A DNA stretch of 64,000 nucleotides from Hafnia alvei (GTDB lineage Bacteria > Pseudomonadota > Gammaproteobacteria > Enterobacterales > Enterobacteriaceae), in NCBI RefSeq assembly GCF_964063325.1, contig NZ_OZ061315.1, positions 2,356,001 to 2,420,000 of the forward strand, given 5' to 3'. The position numbers were made by a program, and so were the translations under genes. The notes below the pieces were generated by a model. That model did not search any database. It saw only the letters and a list, made by a program, of their open reading frames with translations, and was not told the DNA's origin. Positions 15,838 through 24,984 of this stretch are shown in pieces. Every line of letters starts with the position of its first letter. Position 1 is the stretch's first letter.

Positions 15838-16679
15838 CAGCTCAGCGTGAAAAACACGACGCGCAGTAGGACTTCGGCAACAATTACCGCACAGCCTCCC
15901 AGCACCACCATAGAGCGGCGTTTGCAGGCGTAAATCGACATGCCCATCAGCGCAATACCCACTAACAGCAGCACCCACGAAGCGAAATACAAGGTGCGTA
16001 GTTGGTCAAAGATAACCAGTGGCTGGTGAGGGAAGGTCACAATCTGGTTGATCTTAGCCTGAGATAGATAGCTGAAATAACTCATCTGCTCCAGCAGTCG
16101 CACCAAGATGCTGACGGTCATAACCGCCAGTGCAGCCGCGGTGACACGCTGACGAAACTTATCGTTCAGCTTGGTAGACAGCCAGATACCCACCGCCGAG
16201 CCAATACTCAACACGGCCCCGAAGAACATGAACCAAGTGTTTAAATGGGTCCACGTTGCGATGGTGGTATGGATATAGATCGCCCCCATGCAGTAAACGT
16301 CGATTAAGCCCAACACGGACCCGACCAGCAGCAGTGGCAGGCACACTTTCCGCAGAAATAGCGCCAGCACCGCAGCGATACCTACGGCTGCCAGATAGAG
16401 GCTGGCAAAAATAATTTCCCGGCTTAGCCATGAGCTGCTGAAGTGACGCAGCGCGTTAAAAGCGTTGAGCGGATAGCCAAGGTGAAGGGTGGAAGCAATC
16501 AATCCACATCCACCAGCCGCAACGGCGATAATCAGCGGTGCCAGCAGGAAACGACGGCGTTGGGCTTGGTCTAATGAGTGACCAGCAAACAGCAGGATTA
16601 ACGACAGCAGTACGGTCGTACCAACGGAACCCTGTACCAGTAACGTAAAGAAAATCAGTGGCCATTCTTGCACAATCAT
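15837..16679 (-). CDS. DmsC/YnfH-like membrane anchor subunit
   Basis: This 280-residue, strongly hydrophobic protein has about eight predicted transmembrane helices, beginning with the MIVQEWPLIFFTLLVQGSVG segment characteristic of DmsC. DmsC subunits oxidise menaquinol and pass electrons to the DmsB iron-sulfur subunit at the cytoplasmic membrane. The ATG overlaps the stop of the DmsB-like gene by four bases and has GGGAGGT upstream; its own stop overlaps the polyferredoxin start. The tight coupling shows it belongs to this reductase and not to another. Confidence 0.9.
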   Translation of the reverse strand: MIVQEWPLIFFTLLVQGSVGTTVLLSLILLFAGHSLDQAQRRRFLLAPLIIAVAAGGCGLIASTLHLGYPLNAFNALRHFSSSWLSREIIFASLYLAAVGIAAVLALFLRKVCLPLLLVGSVLGLIDVYCMGAIYIHTTIATWTHLNTWFMFFGAVLSIGSAVGIWLSTKLNDKFRQRVTAAALAVMTVSILVRLLEQMSYFSYLSQAKINQIVTFPHQPLVIFDQLRTLYFASWVLLLVGIALMGMSIYACKRRSMVVLGGCAVIVAEVLLRVVFFTLS

Positions 16680-17296
16680 TTACCTCCCTGTTCTGCACCC
16701 TGATGCGGTTTGATCACCAAATTCGGATGTGTAATGGACGAGTCTGGCAGCCCCTGAACGTCGCAAATATTGCCATACTGCGCGCGAAGTTCGTCAATTG
16801 GCCCAAATTTGATTGCCCCTAATGGGCAGGTTGCCACACACATTGGCTTTTCGCCTTTTGTCTGCAGATCGACACAGAAATCACATTTCGACATTTGACC
16901 CGTCTGTGTATTCATCTGCGGTGCGCCATAAGGGCAGGACCAGGCGCAGTAGCCACAGCCGACGCATTTGTTGGTATCGACCAGCACGATGCCGTCACCG
17001 GGACGCTTGTGCATCGCTGTAGTTGGGCAGTTTTTGGTGCAAATCGGATCGCTGCAATGGTTGCAGGAGATGGAGAGGGTATAGGCGTAAACGTTATTCA
17101 GCATCCCGCCGTTACCGGTTGGCGTGAATCCGCCGCCTTTTACTTCATAAACGCGACGAAACCGGCGACCCACTTCCAGATTATTTTTATCCTTGCATGC
17201 CACCTGACACGCTTTGCAGCCGGAGCAGCGGGAAGAATCAATAAAGAAACCGAGTTGTTTGGTGCTCACCGGAGCCAGCTCTATAAATTTGCTCAT
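16676..17296 (-). CDS. DmsB/YnfG-like iron-sulfur electron-transfer subunit
   Basis: A 206-residue protein with four ferredoxin-type cluster motifs: CSGCKACQVACKD, CNHCSDPICTKNCP, CVGCGYCAWSCPYGAP and CDFC...CVATCPLGAI. This is the standard DmsB layout and length (E. coli 205). It carries electrons from the membrane anchor to the molybdenum subunit and is probably co-exported with it. The ATG overlaps the dmsA-like stop (ATGA) and the stop overlaps the dmsC-like start. Confidence 0.95.
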   Translation of the reverse strand: MSKFIELAPVSTKQLGFFIDSSRCSGCKACQVACKDKNNLEVGRRFRRVYEVKGGGFTPTGNGGMLNNVYAYTLSISCNHCSDPICTKNCPTTAMHKRPGDGIVLVDTNKCVGCGYCAWSCPYGAPQMNTQTGQMSKCDFCVDLQTKGEKPMCVATCPLGAIKFGPIDELRAQYGNICDVQGLPDSSITHPNLVIKPHQGAEQGGK

Positions 17297-19668
17297 GCTT
17301 TTGCTACCTCAACCAGCATAGTCTGATGTGAATTTCCTTTTGCCAGCGCTGTGATACGTGATGAACTCAGCACGTTGGCGCAGCCTCCATGGTCTATACC
17401 GTTGGCATCCGGCTGCCACCAAGCCCCGGCCTGCATGGCGACCACACCCGGCATAATGCGGGGGGTGACTTCAGCCGGTACCAGACTGATGCCTCGATCG
17501 TTGTGAATCTTCACCGTGTCGCCTTGGACGATGCCACGTTTTTCAGCATCCAGCGGGTTAATCCACAGTCTCTGGGTCTGCACTTCCTGCAGCCATGGGT
17601 TGGCATATTGCGTGGAGTTAGCACGGTTTTTACCTTTCCAGGTGATCAATTGCAGAGGATATTTCTCCGCCAGCGCATCTTCAGGACCTTCGTGTGCGGG
17701 AACGTAGTGGGAAAGCGCAGGGATTTCCGGGTGGTGCATGTCGTAAAGACGTTTAGAGAAAATCTCAATTTTGCCCGACGGCGTTGCGAAAGGATGATTA
17801 TCCGGATCACGAATATTGTCTTCAAAAGCAACGTATGGCTTACTCTTAAATAGATGACGACGCTGTGTCTGCAGGGCCGCAAAGGTCGGCAGATTTTCAT
17901 CTGGCATTGACATCCGAGTCGCCTCCCAGATTTGTTCAATCCACTGCTTTTCATCGCGGCCAAGGCTGAATTTTTCCTCAACGCCTAGCTTAGCAGCGAC
18001 TTCACGTAGCCAGTTATAGTCGGTCCGGGCCTCGAACAGAGGCTCGATCAGCTTTTCTGAAAGCACCAGATAGTTGCCGGTTCCCCAGGTTTCGCCGATG
18101 TTCCAGCGTTCCATAAAGCTGGTTTCCGGCAGCAGCAGGTCGGCGTATTTTGCACTTGGCGTGAGATACAGATCGGTCGCCACGATGAATTCAATTTTCG
18201 ATTCATCCTGCAAAACGCCAATGGTTTTGTTGATGTCCGGGTTTTGATTTGCCAGATAGTTACCGGCATGTGAGAACAAAATACGAATATTGCTGTTGAG
18301 CTTATCGGCCCCGGTTAGACCATCCTGCTGAGTGACTTTGCTAGCGTCGTCGGCGGCCTGAACCCAGTTCATGACGGAGATTTTCTCTTTCACTGGATTG
18401 TCCGGCATCTCCGGGCCTGTCGTGAATTTCCGGTTACCGATGCCGCCGTAGCCTGCCGCCCATCCGCCTTTCACACCGACGTTGCCGGTCAGCGTCGCCA
18501 GCAGCGTTGAGCCTCGAGCAGTGCGTTCGCCGCAGTTGTGCCTTTGTGGGCCCCAGCCTTGGATAAGAACAGCAGGTTTAGTGGACGCATAATCTCGTGC
18601 CAACTGGCGAATAGTTTGCGCTGGGACGTGAGTGATGCGCTCGGCCCATTCAGGGGTCTTCTTAACGCCGTCTTTTGCGCCAGTCAAATACGCAACCAAC
18701 GATTCGTTCTCAGGAATGCCTTCAGGCATTGAGCTTTCATCAAAACCAAGGGTATAGCGATTAATAAAGGCTTGGTCGTGCAGATTTTCAGTGACGATGA
18801 CGTACATCATCGCGTCCATCATCGCGTTATCCGTGGACGGACGTAGCGGGATCCACTCATCGGCAAGAGAGGAAGCGGTATCCGAGTAACGAGGATCGAC
18901 CACGACGAATCGCGTCCCGTTTTGCTTCATCTGCTGAAAATAGTGGTTGCTGTGGCCAAATATAGTTTCTGTGGTGTTATGACCCCAGAGAATAACCAGC
19001 TTGGTGTCGGTGAGCGTATCTAGGCTGCTGCCGCTGGCGGCGACGCCATAAGTATAAGGCGTGGCGGCTGCGGTGTTGCCCATACTGACGGAATGATAAT
19101 ACTGGAGGTGTCCACCGGTCAGGTTTAACAGGCGGCGCACCATAGCATCGCCGCTAAAGGTGCCACCGCTGACCGCGGTGCCAACATGCACGTAGCGTGA
19201 GGATGGGCCGTACTTCTCCGTGATGCGTTTAAGATTGTCTGCAATCAGCGTTGTTGCTTCATCCCAACTGATACGCTCGAATTTGCCTTCACCGCGTTTA
19301 CCTACGCGCTTCATCGGGTATTTCAGGCGGTCAGGATGATAGACGAATTTACGATAACCGCGTCCGCGAACACAGGCTCGCATGATCGGCATTTCTTCAT
19401 CCAGTTCGTTATCGGGACGTGTGGTGATACGTGTTACTACACCGTCTGCAACATGCGCACGAATATCGCATTTACCGCCGCAGTCAAAAGTACTGCATGT
19501 AGGAACCACACGCTCTTCCGGTGCTGAAAGAACTAGGTTGGGGCTGGTCTTAAGTTGCGAAGCGGTGGCGCTACGATTAAAAAACAGTGGCGTTGCAGCC
19601 AAGGCTGAGGTCGCTTTAACAAAATGTCGACGTGATATCCCTGACGGTGTTTTATCTGTTCCTGACAT
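17293..19668 (-). CDS. DmsA/YnfE-like molybdopterin oxidoreductase, Tat-exported
   Basis: The start at 19668 gives 791 residues with a twin-arginine signal (SRRHFVKATSALAATPLFF). The [4Fe-4S] motif is CSTFDCGGKC with a later CVRGRG. The molybdopterin-guanine-dinucleotide domains include RYVHVGTAVSGGTFSG, WGHNTTETIFGHSNHYF, QGWGPQRHNCGE and a C-terminal NDRGISLVPAEVTPR region. DmsA relatives reduce S- or N-oxides (YnfE also selenate) in the periplasm during anaerobic growth; the exact substrate cannot be read from sequence. The first spacing, CX4C instead of CX3C of E. coli DmsA, sets it apart from the main DmsA type. An FNR-type box lies upstream. Confidence 0.9.
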   Translation of the reverse strand: MSGTDKTPSGISRRHFVKATSALAATPLFFNRSATASQLKTSPNLVLSAPEERVVPTCSTFDCGGKCDIRAHVADGVVTRITTRPDNELDEEMPIMRACVRGRGYRKFVYHPDRLKYPMKRVGKRGEGKFERISWDEATTLIADNLKRITEKYGPSSRYVHVGTAVSGGTFSGDAMVRRLLNLTGGHLQYYHSVSMGNTAAATPYTYGVAASGSSLDTLTDTKLVILWGHNTTETIFGHSNHYFQQMKQNGTRFVVVDPRYSDTASSLADEWIPLRPSTDNAMMDAMMYVIVTENLHDQAFINRYTLGFDESSMPEGIPENESLVAYLTGAKDGVKKTPEWAERITHVPAQTIRQLARDYASTKPAVLIQGWGPQRHNCGERTARGSTLLATLTGNVGVKGGWAAGYGGIGNRKFTTGPEMPDNPVKEKISVMNWVQAADDASKVTQQDGLTGADKLNSNIRILFSHAGNYLANQNPDINKTIGVLQDESKIEFIVATDLYLTPSAKYADLLLPETSFMERWNIGETWGTGNYLVLSEKLIEPLFEARTDYNWLREVAAKLGVEEKFSLGRDEKQWIEQIWEATRMSMPDENLPTFAALQTQRRHLFKSKPYVAFEDNIRDPDNHPFATPSGKIEIFSKRLYDMHHPEIPALSHYVPAHEGPEDALAEKYPLQLITWKGKNRANSTQYANPWLQEVQTQRLWINPLDAEKRGIVQGDTVKIHNDRGISLVPAEVTPRIMPGVVAMQAGAWWQPDANGIDHGGCANVLSSSRITALAKGNSHQTMLVEVAKA

Positions 19669-19695
19669 GACATTGACCCAAAAAAAAAGAAAATC

Positions 19696-19736
19696 ATTCT
19701 GGCAGAATTTTTTTTTGGTTCGTTGTTTTATATCAA
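19696..19736 (-). promoter_or_regulatory. Candidate class II FNR-dependent promoter of the dms-like operon
   Basis: TTGTT-TTAT-ATCAA at 19723-19736 matches nine of ten positions of the FNR consensus TTGAT-N4-ATCAA. On the minus strand a -10-like CAGAAT lies at 19701-19696. A start near 19688 would place the box centre at about -41, the usual class II FNR position, with a leader of about 20 bases. The regulator gene fnr is itself in this window. Confidence 0.6.
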
Positions 19737-19970
19737 TACCCCAAGGAGGAAAAATCATACTAATTTAAAAGTAAGTATCTCTTAACTCATCGTTTCCCCG
19801 TGTGATACATCACTGACTAAAAGAAGTTTTTTCTTTGACTTCACAAAAGCGCTTTGGTGATAGGTTTTTTGTTTGCCTGCCACGTTTCTTTCGGTTTATA
19901 AATCATCAGAAGTAAAAAAAGAAAATATCCCATAAATAAGATATTGAAAGATAAACATACAGAGGATGTT

Positions 19971-20510
19971 ATGGTGCTGGATACGCCGGTCTTAATGACC
20001 GATCGACTGGTTTTACGGACCCACCGGCTAGAGGATTTTCCCGACCTTTGCGCCATGTGGTCAGATCCTGAAATTGTGAAATTTATTGGTGGTTCGCCAC
20101 AAACTCCCGAGCAAGTTTGGCAGCGTCTGTTACGCTATACAGGTAACTGGGCACTTTTCAATTATGGCTACTGGGCCGTTTTTGATAAGAGCACACAGCA
20201 ATACATCGGCAATATTGGCCTCGCTGAAAATCATCGTGAAATTGAACCTAGCCTACGCTATCCCGAAATGGGATGGACGTTTATTCCTTCTTTTCATGGC
20301 AAAGGTTACGCGTTAGAAGCTGCAAAATGCGTTCTTGCTTGGGCGGATGAAGTGCTAAAAACGCCGGTGTGTTGCATCATCGATGAAGAAAATGTTCGTT
20401 CGGTTCGCTTAGCTGAAAAATGTGGTTTCACGTTACGTAAAGAGACGGGTTATCACGGCAACATGATTTATATCATGGAGCGCAATAATGTGATCTCCCG
20501 CACGGTCTAG
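19971..20510 (+). CDS. RimJ/RimL-type GNAT acetyltransferase
   Basis: The ATG at 19971 has GAGG five bases upstream and is preferred to the TTG at 19944; the product has 179 residues. It shows the RimJ/RimL branch pattern: DRLVLRTHRLEDFPDL at the start, GWTFIPSFHGKGYALEAA forming the acetyl-CoA loop, and ENVRSVRLAEKCGF near the end. Likely an N-acetyltransferase acting on a protein N-terminus or a small amine; the substrate is unknown. It is divergent from the dms-like operon. Confidence 0.82.
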   Translation: MVLDTPVLMTDRLVLRTHRLEDFPDLCAMWSDPEIVKFIGGSPQTPEQVWQRLLRYTGNWALFNYGYWAVFDKSTQQYIGNIGLAENHREIEPSLRYPEMGWTFIPSFHGKGYALEAAKCVLAWADEVLKTPVCCIIDEENVRSVRLAEKCGFTLRKETGYHGNMIYIMERNNVISRTV

Positions 20511-20617
20511 ATTAACAAACAAGCACGCAGTGTTCAGTCTCTAGCGCCTGAGTGGGGGATACTAAGTCAACGCAGCATATTAGCCTTTTTTCATAATCAG
20601 AAAGAGGAGTGTGCCAG

Positions 20618-20839
20618 ATGGTAAAGACTACCGCACAGCGTGTTTCAACGAGTGATGGAAACAATTTTGGCGAAAATAATATGGATTTTTTAGCCAGCAG
20701 CATTGCATTAATGGAGTCTCAAGGACGTGAGATGGATGCCAGCAAAGTGTGTGGCAACATGTCGACCAAGCAGCGAGAGCTGTTTAATCAGCGTTTAGCT
20801 CATTATCGTCAGGCACTGCTGGTGGAGCATATCGCCTAA
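20618..20839 (+). CDS. Small hypothetical protein (73 residues)
   Basis: The ATG at 20618 has AGAGGAG eight bases upstream, better placed than the GTG at 20609. The 73-residue product is polar and mostly helical, with one cysteine and no signal peptide or membrane segment. A good ribosome-binding site, and a strong terminator after it, argue that it is expressed. I do not recognise the family. Confidence 0.6.
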   Translation: MVKTTAQRVSTSDGNNFGENNMDFLASSIALMESQGREMDASKVCGNMSTKQRELFNQRLAHYRQALLVEHIA

Positions 20840-20898
20840 ATTCGACGAGGGTTTTATCGCACTGTTAGTGCGAAGCTTTCAATAGACAACCTTAAACA

Positions 20899-20931
20899 GA
20901 AAACCCCAGTTTGCACTGGGGTTTTGTTTTG
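20899..20931. terminator. Bidirectional terminator between the small gene and ldhA
   Basis: AAAACCCCAGT pairs with ACTGGGGTTTT around TTGC (20900-20910 with 20915-20925), flanked by A and T runs. Confidence 0.9.
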
Positions 20932-20950
20932 GTAGCGCGGCAATCAAAAC

Positions 20951-21943
20951 CTATGCGGTGATCTGATTTTCACAGTGCTCACCGTTGGCCAGCGTGCGAA
21001 TGTTATTCAGCGTGGTTTCAGAAATACTGGTCAGCGCCTCTTCGGTCAAGAAGGCCTGATGGCCGGTAAACAACACGTTGTGACAGGCCGACAGGCGACG
21101 GAATACGTCATCTTGAATCACGTCATTAGATTTATCTTCAAAGAACAGATCGCGTTCGTTTTCATAAACGTCCATTCCCAGCGAACCAATTTTCTGCTGC
21201 TTCAACGCCTCAATCGCCGCATCTGAATCGATCAGGCCGCCGCGACTGGTGTTGATGATCATCACACCGTTTTTCATCTGGCTAAACGCAGACGCATCCA
21301 AAAGATGATGGTTTTCTGGCGTTAACGGGCAGTGCAGGGTGATAACGTCAGATTTCTCATACAGCGTTTTCAAATCCACATACTCTGCGCCTAATTCTAA
21401 CGCCTGTGGGTTTGGGTATGGGTCATAGGCCAGCAGTTTCATGCCGAAGCCTTTCAGGATACGCATGGTAGCCACGCCGATTTTACCGGTGCCAATCACG
21501 CCCGCGGTGCGGTTATGCATATTAAAGCCAATCAATCCTTCCAGCGAGAAGTTGGCGTCGCGGGTACGTTGATAGGCGCGATGAATGCGGCGGTTAAGGC
21601 TCATCATCAACCCGACGGCGTGTTCTGCGACCGCTTCCGGTGAATAGGCCGGTACGCGTACCACCTCTAAGCCAAGCTCTTTGGCTGCGCCAAGATCAAC
21701 GTTATTAAAGCCAGCGCAGCGCAGCGCGATAATTTTAACGCCTAGCGCAGCCAGTTCGGTCAGCACTTCGCGGCTCGCATCGTCGTTGACAAAAATACAC
21801 ACGGCTTCGCAGCCCTGTGCCACTTTTGCCGTTTTAGGGCTTAACAGAAAGTCAAAAAACTCCAGCTCGAAACCGAATTCTTTATTTACTAGTTCAAGAT
21901 ATTTGCGGTCATACTGTTTAGTACTGTAAATCGCGAGCTTCAT
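20951..21943 (-). CDS. ldhA: Fermentative D-lactate dehydrogenase
   Basis: At 330 residues it matches E. coli LdhA nearly end to end. It reduces pyruvate to D-lactate with NADH in the cytoplasm during fermentation. The NAD-binding GTGKIG motif, the RCAGFNNVD and NTSRGGLID segments and the catalytic Arg/Glu/His set (LRCAGFN, YENERDLFFEDKS, FTGHQAFLT) are visible. It is monocistronic and divergent from ydbH, as in E. coli. GGAGA precedes the ATG. Confidence 0.97.
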   Translation of the reverse strand: MKLAIYSTKQYDRKYLELVNKEFGFELEFFDFLLSPKTAKVAQGCEAVCIFVNDDASREVLTELAALGVKIIALRCAGFNNVDLGAAKELGLEVVRVPAYSPEAVAEHAVGLMMSLNRRIHRAYQRTRDANFSLEGLIGFNMHNRTAGVIGTGKIGVATMRILKGFGMKLLAYDPYPNPQALELGAEYVDLKTLYEKSDVITLHCPLTPENHHLLDASAFSQMKNGVMIINTSRGGLIDSDAAIEALKQQKIGSLGMDVYENERDLFFEDKSNDVIQDDVFRRLSACHNVLFTGHQAFLTEEALTSISETTLNNIRTLANGEHCENQITA

Positions 21944-22168
21944 AGGGGTTTCTCCACCAGAAAAGTGTGATCATGATAGCAAAAATGAACAAAACAGACA
22001 AAGCGAACGACATTTAGTATGACAAATAAGCTGATGGCCTAAACGTGCACTTTCGCTGAACTAAAATTCAACACAACGACTAGATTTATCTAGGATTTTG
22101 CCCGATTCGTTCAGATGTATCCATTATTATGATATGTTGCGGCAGATTATTAAAAAGCAAGGCGAATT

Positions 22169-24793
22169 ATGGTCAAGTGGCTCAAAAGGTTATTTGCAGC
22201 GCTGATCGCCATATTATTGGCATTAACGTTTCTCTGGTTAACGGTGGCGCATTGGCTGCCGTGGGTAATTAAACAGTGGCTTCCTGCCGGAACGCGCGTT
22301 GAGTTTAGCGCTCGTCCGTATTGGTCGAACGGTGCATTGCATCTGCCGGGGCTGAGCTATCTGGCGGAGGATTGTCGTTTGGGCGATCTGTCTGCGGCAC
22401 GCTTACGCTATCAGCAAGGTCGCTGGCAAATGCTGGCAGACACGCTTGACGTAAATACCCAGTGTTTGGAAAAGCTCCCTTCATCTGATACTCCCTCTGC
22501 ACCGCTTGAGCTGGATAAAATTCAGCGCTCTTTACCGCTGTTTGACGTGGCGATAAACCATCTCATCGTGAGCCCATGGCAGGACTATGCCGGAGCCATC
22601 AGCGTGGTCAATAACGCCGATGGGCAGACGGTACGCTACCGTAGCGACCGCCTTAGCCTTGATGCACGTCTCGATGACACACAAAAACTCACGGTTAAAA
22701 AACTATCGCTAAAGGTTCCTCAAACAGATCAGCCAATAGAGTTGGATGGTGAGTTGCAAATACCGCTGGATGTAGCTTCACTACCGCGCAGCGGCAACAT
22801 GCAGGCCCAGCTCAAAACGCCGTTTGTTGACCAGCCTCTGCTGTTGATTTCTGAATGGAAGAACAAACAAGGCAATTTGAAGATTGTTGCTAAGGGTGAT
22901 AAAACGCCGTTGGCCGATTTGCCGTGGACGGTGAGCCGCCATGAAATCCACGTTAATCAAGGTCAGTGGCGTTGGCCTTATGCGCAGCAACCGTTGCAGG
23001 GCGGTATCGATCTCACCCTGACCAACTGGGATAAAAATTACCAGCAAACACAGATTGAAGCGCGGATGAACGTGCTCACGCAGGGCAACCACGGGAAGGG
23101 TAACGTGGTTGTCAATCTCGGCCCAGGCAAGCTTAGCGTGATCGATAGCAGTATGGCATTCCGCGTGACCGGTCTTGTTAACAGTCAAAACCTGTCTTTA
23201 ACGGCCTCGATCCCCGGTCTACTAACCGGCAGCGTGCTAAATCCGTTGCTGACGCTAGATAGTGGATCGCTACTGCGGGCATGGGGGCGTTTAGACGATC
23301 AAACTACGCTGCAAGAAGCGCGTTGGCCGCTGGCAGGCATTAAGCTCAACGCGGAAGGTGTTACCGGTCGTTTACAGGCCATCATGAAAGTAAAAGACAG
23401 CTACTGGGGTAATTTCAAATTGCACCTCGATGGCCAGGCGCAGCAATTCTTGCCTGATAAAGGACAGTGGCAGTGGCAATATTGGGGTAACGGTGATTTA
23501 CCCCCGCTGGCGGCGAAATGGGATGTGGGTGGCCGTGGTGAATGGCTAGGGGATACTATCCGCCTTAATCAGCTTTCGACCGGATTTGATAAAATCCACT
23601 ATGGCATGATGACGGTGGTCAAACCGCGTTTAACCATCGGCCAGCCGATCGTTTGGGTTAGGGATGAAAAACAGCCGAAATTTACCGGTGCTTTTATTCT
23701 TGATACCAATAAGGTGGAGTTGGAAAACGGCGGTTATCTCCCGCATGCCATTTTAAACCTTGCTGCTGCGGGAACTGCACCGGATCAGTTCTTATTAAAA
23801 GGCGATCTTCACGCCGAACGTATTGGCCCCATCAAGCTAAACGGCCGCTGGGACGGGGAACGACTGCGCGGCGAAGCCTGGTGGGCAAAACAACCTACGG
23901 CAGTATTCCAACCGCTGCTATCGCCTGATCTGAATATCACGCTGCGTGACGGTGATTTTTATGCACAGGCCGCATTCTCGGCAGCGCGAGAACAGGGCTT
24001 CGAAGCGGGCGGGCACATGGTGGTGAAAAACGCCGGTATGTGGCTGAAAGATGGGGAGATGAGTGGCTTAGATTTCATCATGGCCTATCGTCTGAAAAAT
24101 GATGTGTGGCAGTTAGGTGCTAAGCAGCCGATTAGCCTGCGGATTAAACACCTGTCTAACCTGTTTGAGATGAGTAATATTTCGGCTGACCTACAGGGCT
24201 ACTATCCCTATAGCGATCGCGCCCCGTTGGTGCTGTCAAACGTCGGTGTCGATATGCTGAAAGGCCATATTGGCTTTGATGCACTGCGTCTCCCGCAACC
24301 GGCATCAACGGTCTTGAGACTGAAAGATATCGATCTCAGCGTGCTGTTTACCGCGCTAAAACCAAAGCAGTTTGCGATGTCGGGCTGGGTAGACGGTGAA
24401 CTGCCGTTATATCTGAAAGATTCTCAATGGCTCATTCGTAACGGCTGGATTGACAACGCGTCTATGCTGACGCTGCGTCTCGACCCTGATATGGCTGATG
24501 CAATGGCTGCCAACAACATGGCTGCGGGGGCGGCGATTGAGTGGCTGCGTTATATGGAGATAAGCCGTTCGCGAGCCGAAGTGAATTTAAGTAATTTAGG
24601 GGTGCTCACCATGGCGGCGACGATCCGTGGTGTGAATCCTCAGCAAAGCGCACACCGTGAGGTCGTGCTTAACTATCATCATGAAGAAAATATTTTCGAG
24701 CTTTGGCGGAGTTTACGTTTTGGCGATAATTTACAGGAGTGGTTGGAGCAAAGCCTCTCAACCCCTGCGAGGAGTGAGCATGAGCAACCTTAA
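22169..24793 (+). CDS. ydbH: AsmA-like envelope protein YdbH
   Basis: An 874-residue protein with one N-terminal membrane helix (about residues 8-28) and a long beta-rich periplasmic part of the AsmA-like/DUF3971-DUF748 type. In E. coli, YdbH with YhdP and TamB redundantly moves phospholipids between inner and outer membranes, YdbH working with the lipoprotein YnbE. Length is close to E. coli's. AAGGCG precedes the ATG. The gene overlaps ynbE by 14 bases, and ydbL follows, so the three form one operon. Confidence 0.94.
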   Translation: MVKWLKRLFAALIAILLALTFLWLTVAHWLPWVIKQWLPAGTRVEFSARPYWSNGALHLPGLSYLAEDCRLGDLSAARLRYQQGRWQMLADTLDVNTQCLEKLPSSDTPSAPLELDKIQRSLPLFDVAINHLIVSPWQDYAGAISVVNNADGQTVRYRSDRLSLDARLDDTQKLTVKKLSLKVPQTDQPIELDGELQIPLDVASLPRSGNMQAQLKTPFVDQPLLLISEWKNKQGNLKIVAKGDKTPLADLPWTVSRHEIHVNQGQWRWPYAQQPLQGGIDLTLTNWDKNYQQTQIEARMNVLTQGNHGKGNVVVNLGPGKLSVIDSSMAFRVTGLVNSQNLSLTASIPGLLTGSVLNPLLTLDSGSLLRAWGRLDDQTTLQEARWPLAGIKLNAEGVTGRLQAIMKVKDSYWGNFKLHLDGQAQQFLPDKGQWQWQYWGNGDLPPLAAKWDVGGRGEWLGDTIRLNQLSTGFDKIHYGMMTVVKPRLTIGQPIVWVRDEKQPKFTGAFILDTNKVELENGGYLPHAILNLAAAGTAPDQFLLKGDLHAERIGPIKLNGRWDGERLRGEAWWAKQPTAVFQPLLSPDLNITLRDGDFYAQAAFSAAREQGFEAGGHMVVKNAGMWLKDGEMSGLDFIMAYRLKNDVWQLGAKQPISLRIKHLSNLFEMSNISADLQGYYPYSDRAPLVLSNVGVDMLKGHIGFDALRLPQPASTVLRLKDIDLSVLFTALKPKQFAMSGWVDGELPLYLKDSQWLIRNGWIDNASMLTLRLDPDMADAMAANNMAAGAAIEWLRYMEISRSRAEVNLSNLGVLTMAATIRGVNPQQSAHREVVLNYHHEENIFELWRSLRFGDNLQEWLEQSLSTPARSEHEQP

Positions 24794-24974
24794 GGTTTGG
24801 CTACTGGCAACGGCAGTCTGTGTACCATTGACGGGATGCATTCCCCGCATTGAGGTAGCCGCGCCAAAAGAGCCGATTACCATCAATATGAACGTCAAAA
24901 TTGAACACGAAATTCATATCAAAGTGGATAAAGACGTCGAGAATTTATTAAAAACCCAATCGGGGCTGTTCTAA
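24780..24974 (+). CDS. ynbE: Outer-membrane lipoprotein YnbE
   Basis: A 64-residue precursor starting with the ATG at 24780 inside the end of ydbH. It has a lipoprotein signal with lipobox LTGC, then IPRIEVAAPKEPITINMNVKIEHEIHI, the short beta segment of YnbE. In E. coli, YnbE forms a beta-stacked multimer that completes the YdbH bridge at the outer membrane. Translation is probably coupled to ydbH, with GAGG just upstream. Confidence 0.93.
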   Translation: MSNLKVWLLATAVCVPLTGCIPRIEVAAPKEPITINMNVKIEHEIHIKVDKDVENLLKTQSGLF

Positions 24975-24984
24975 GGAGAATCCG

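Noticed and set aside
21966..21981. TGTGA-N6-TAGCA upstream of ldhA, resembling a CRP site
   Set aside because: Only eight of ten matches and only about 23 bases from the start codon, so not a convincing activator site.
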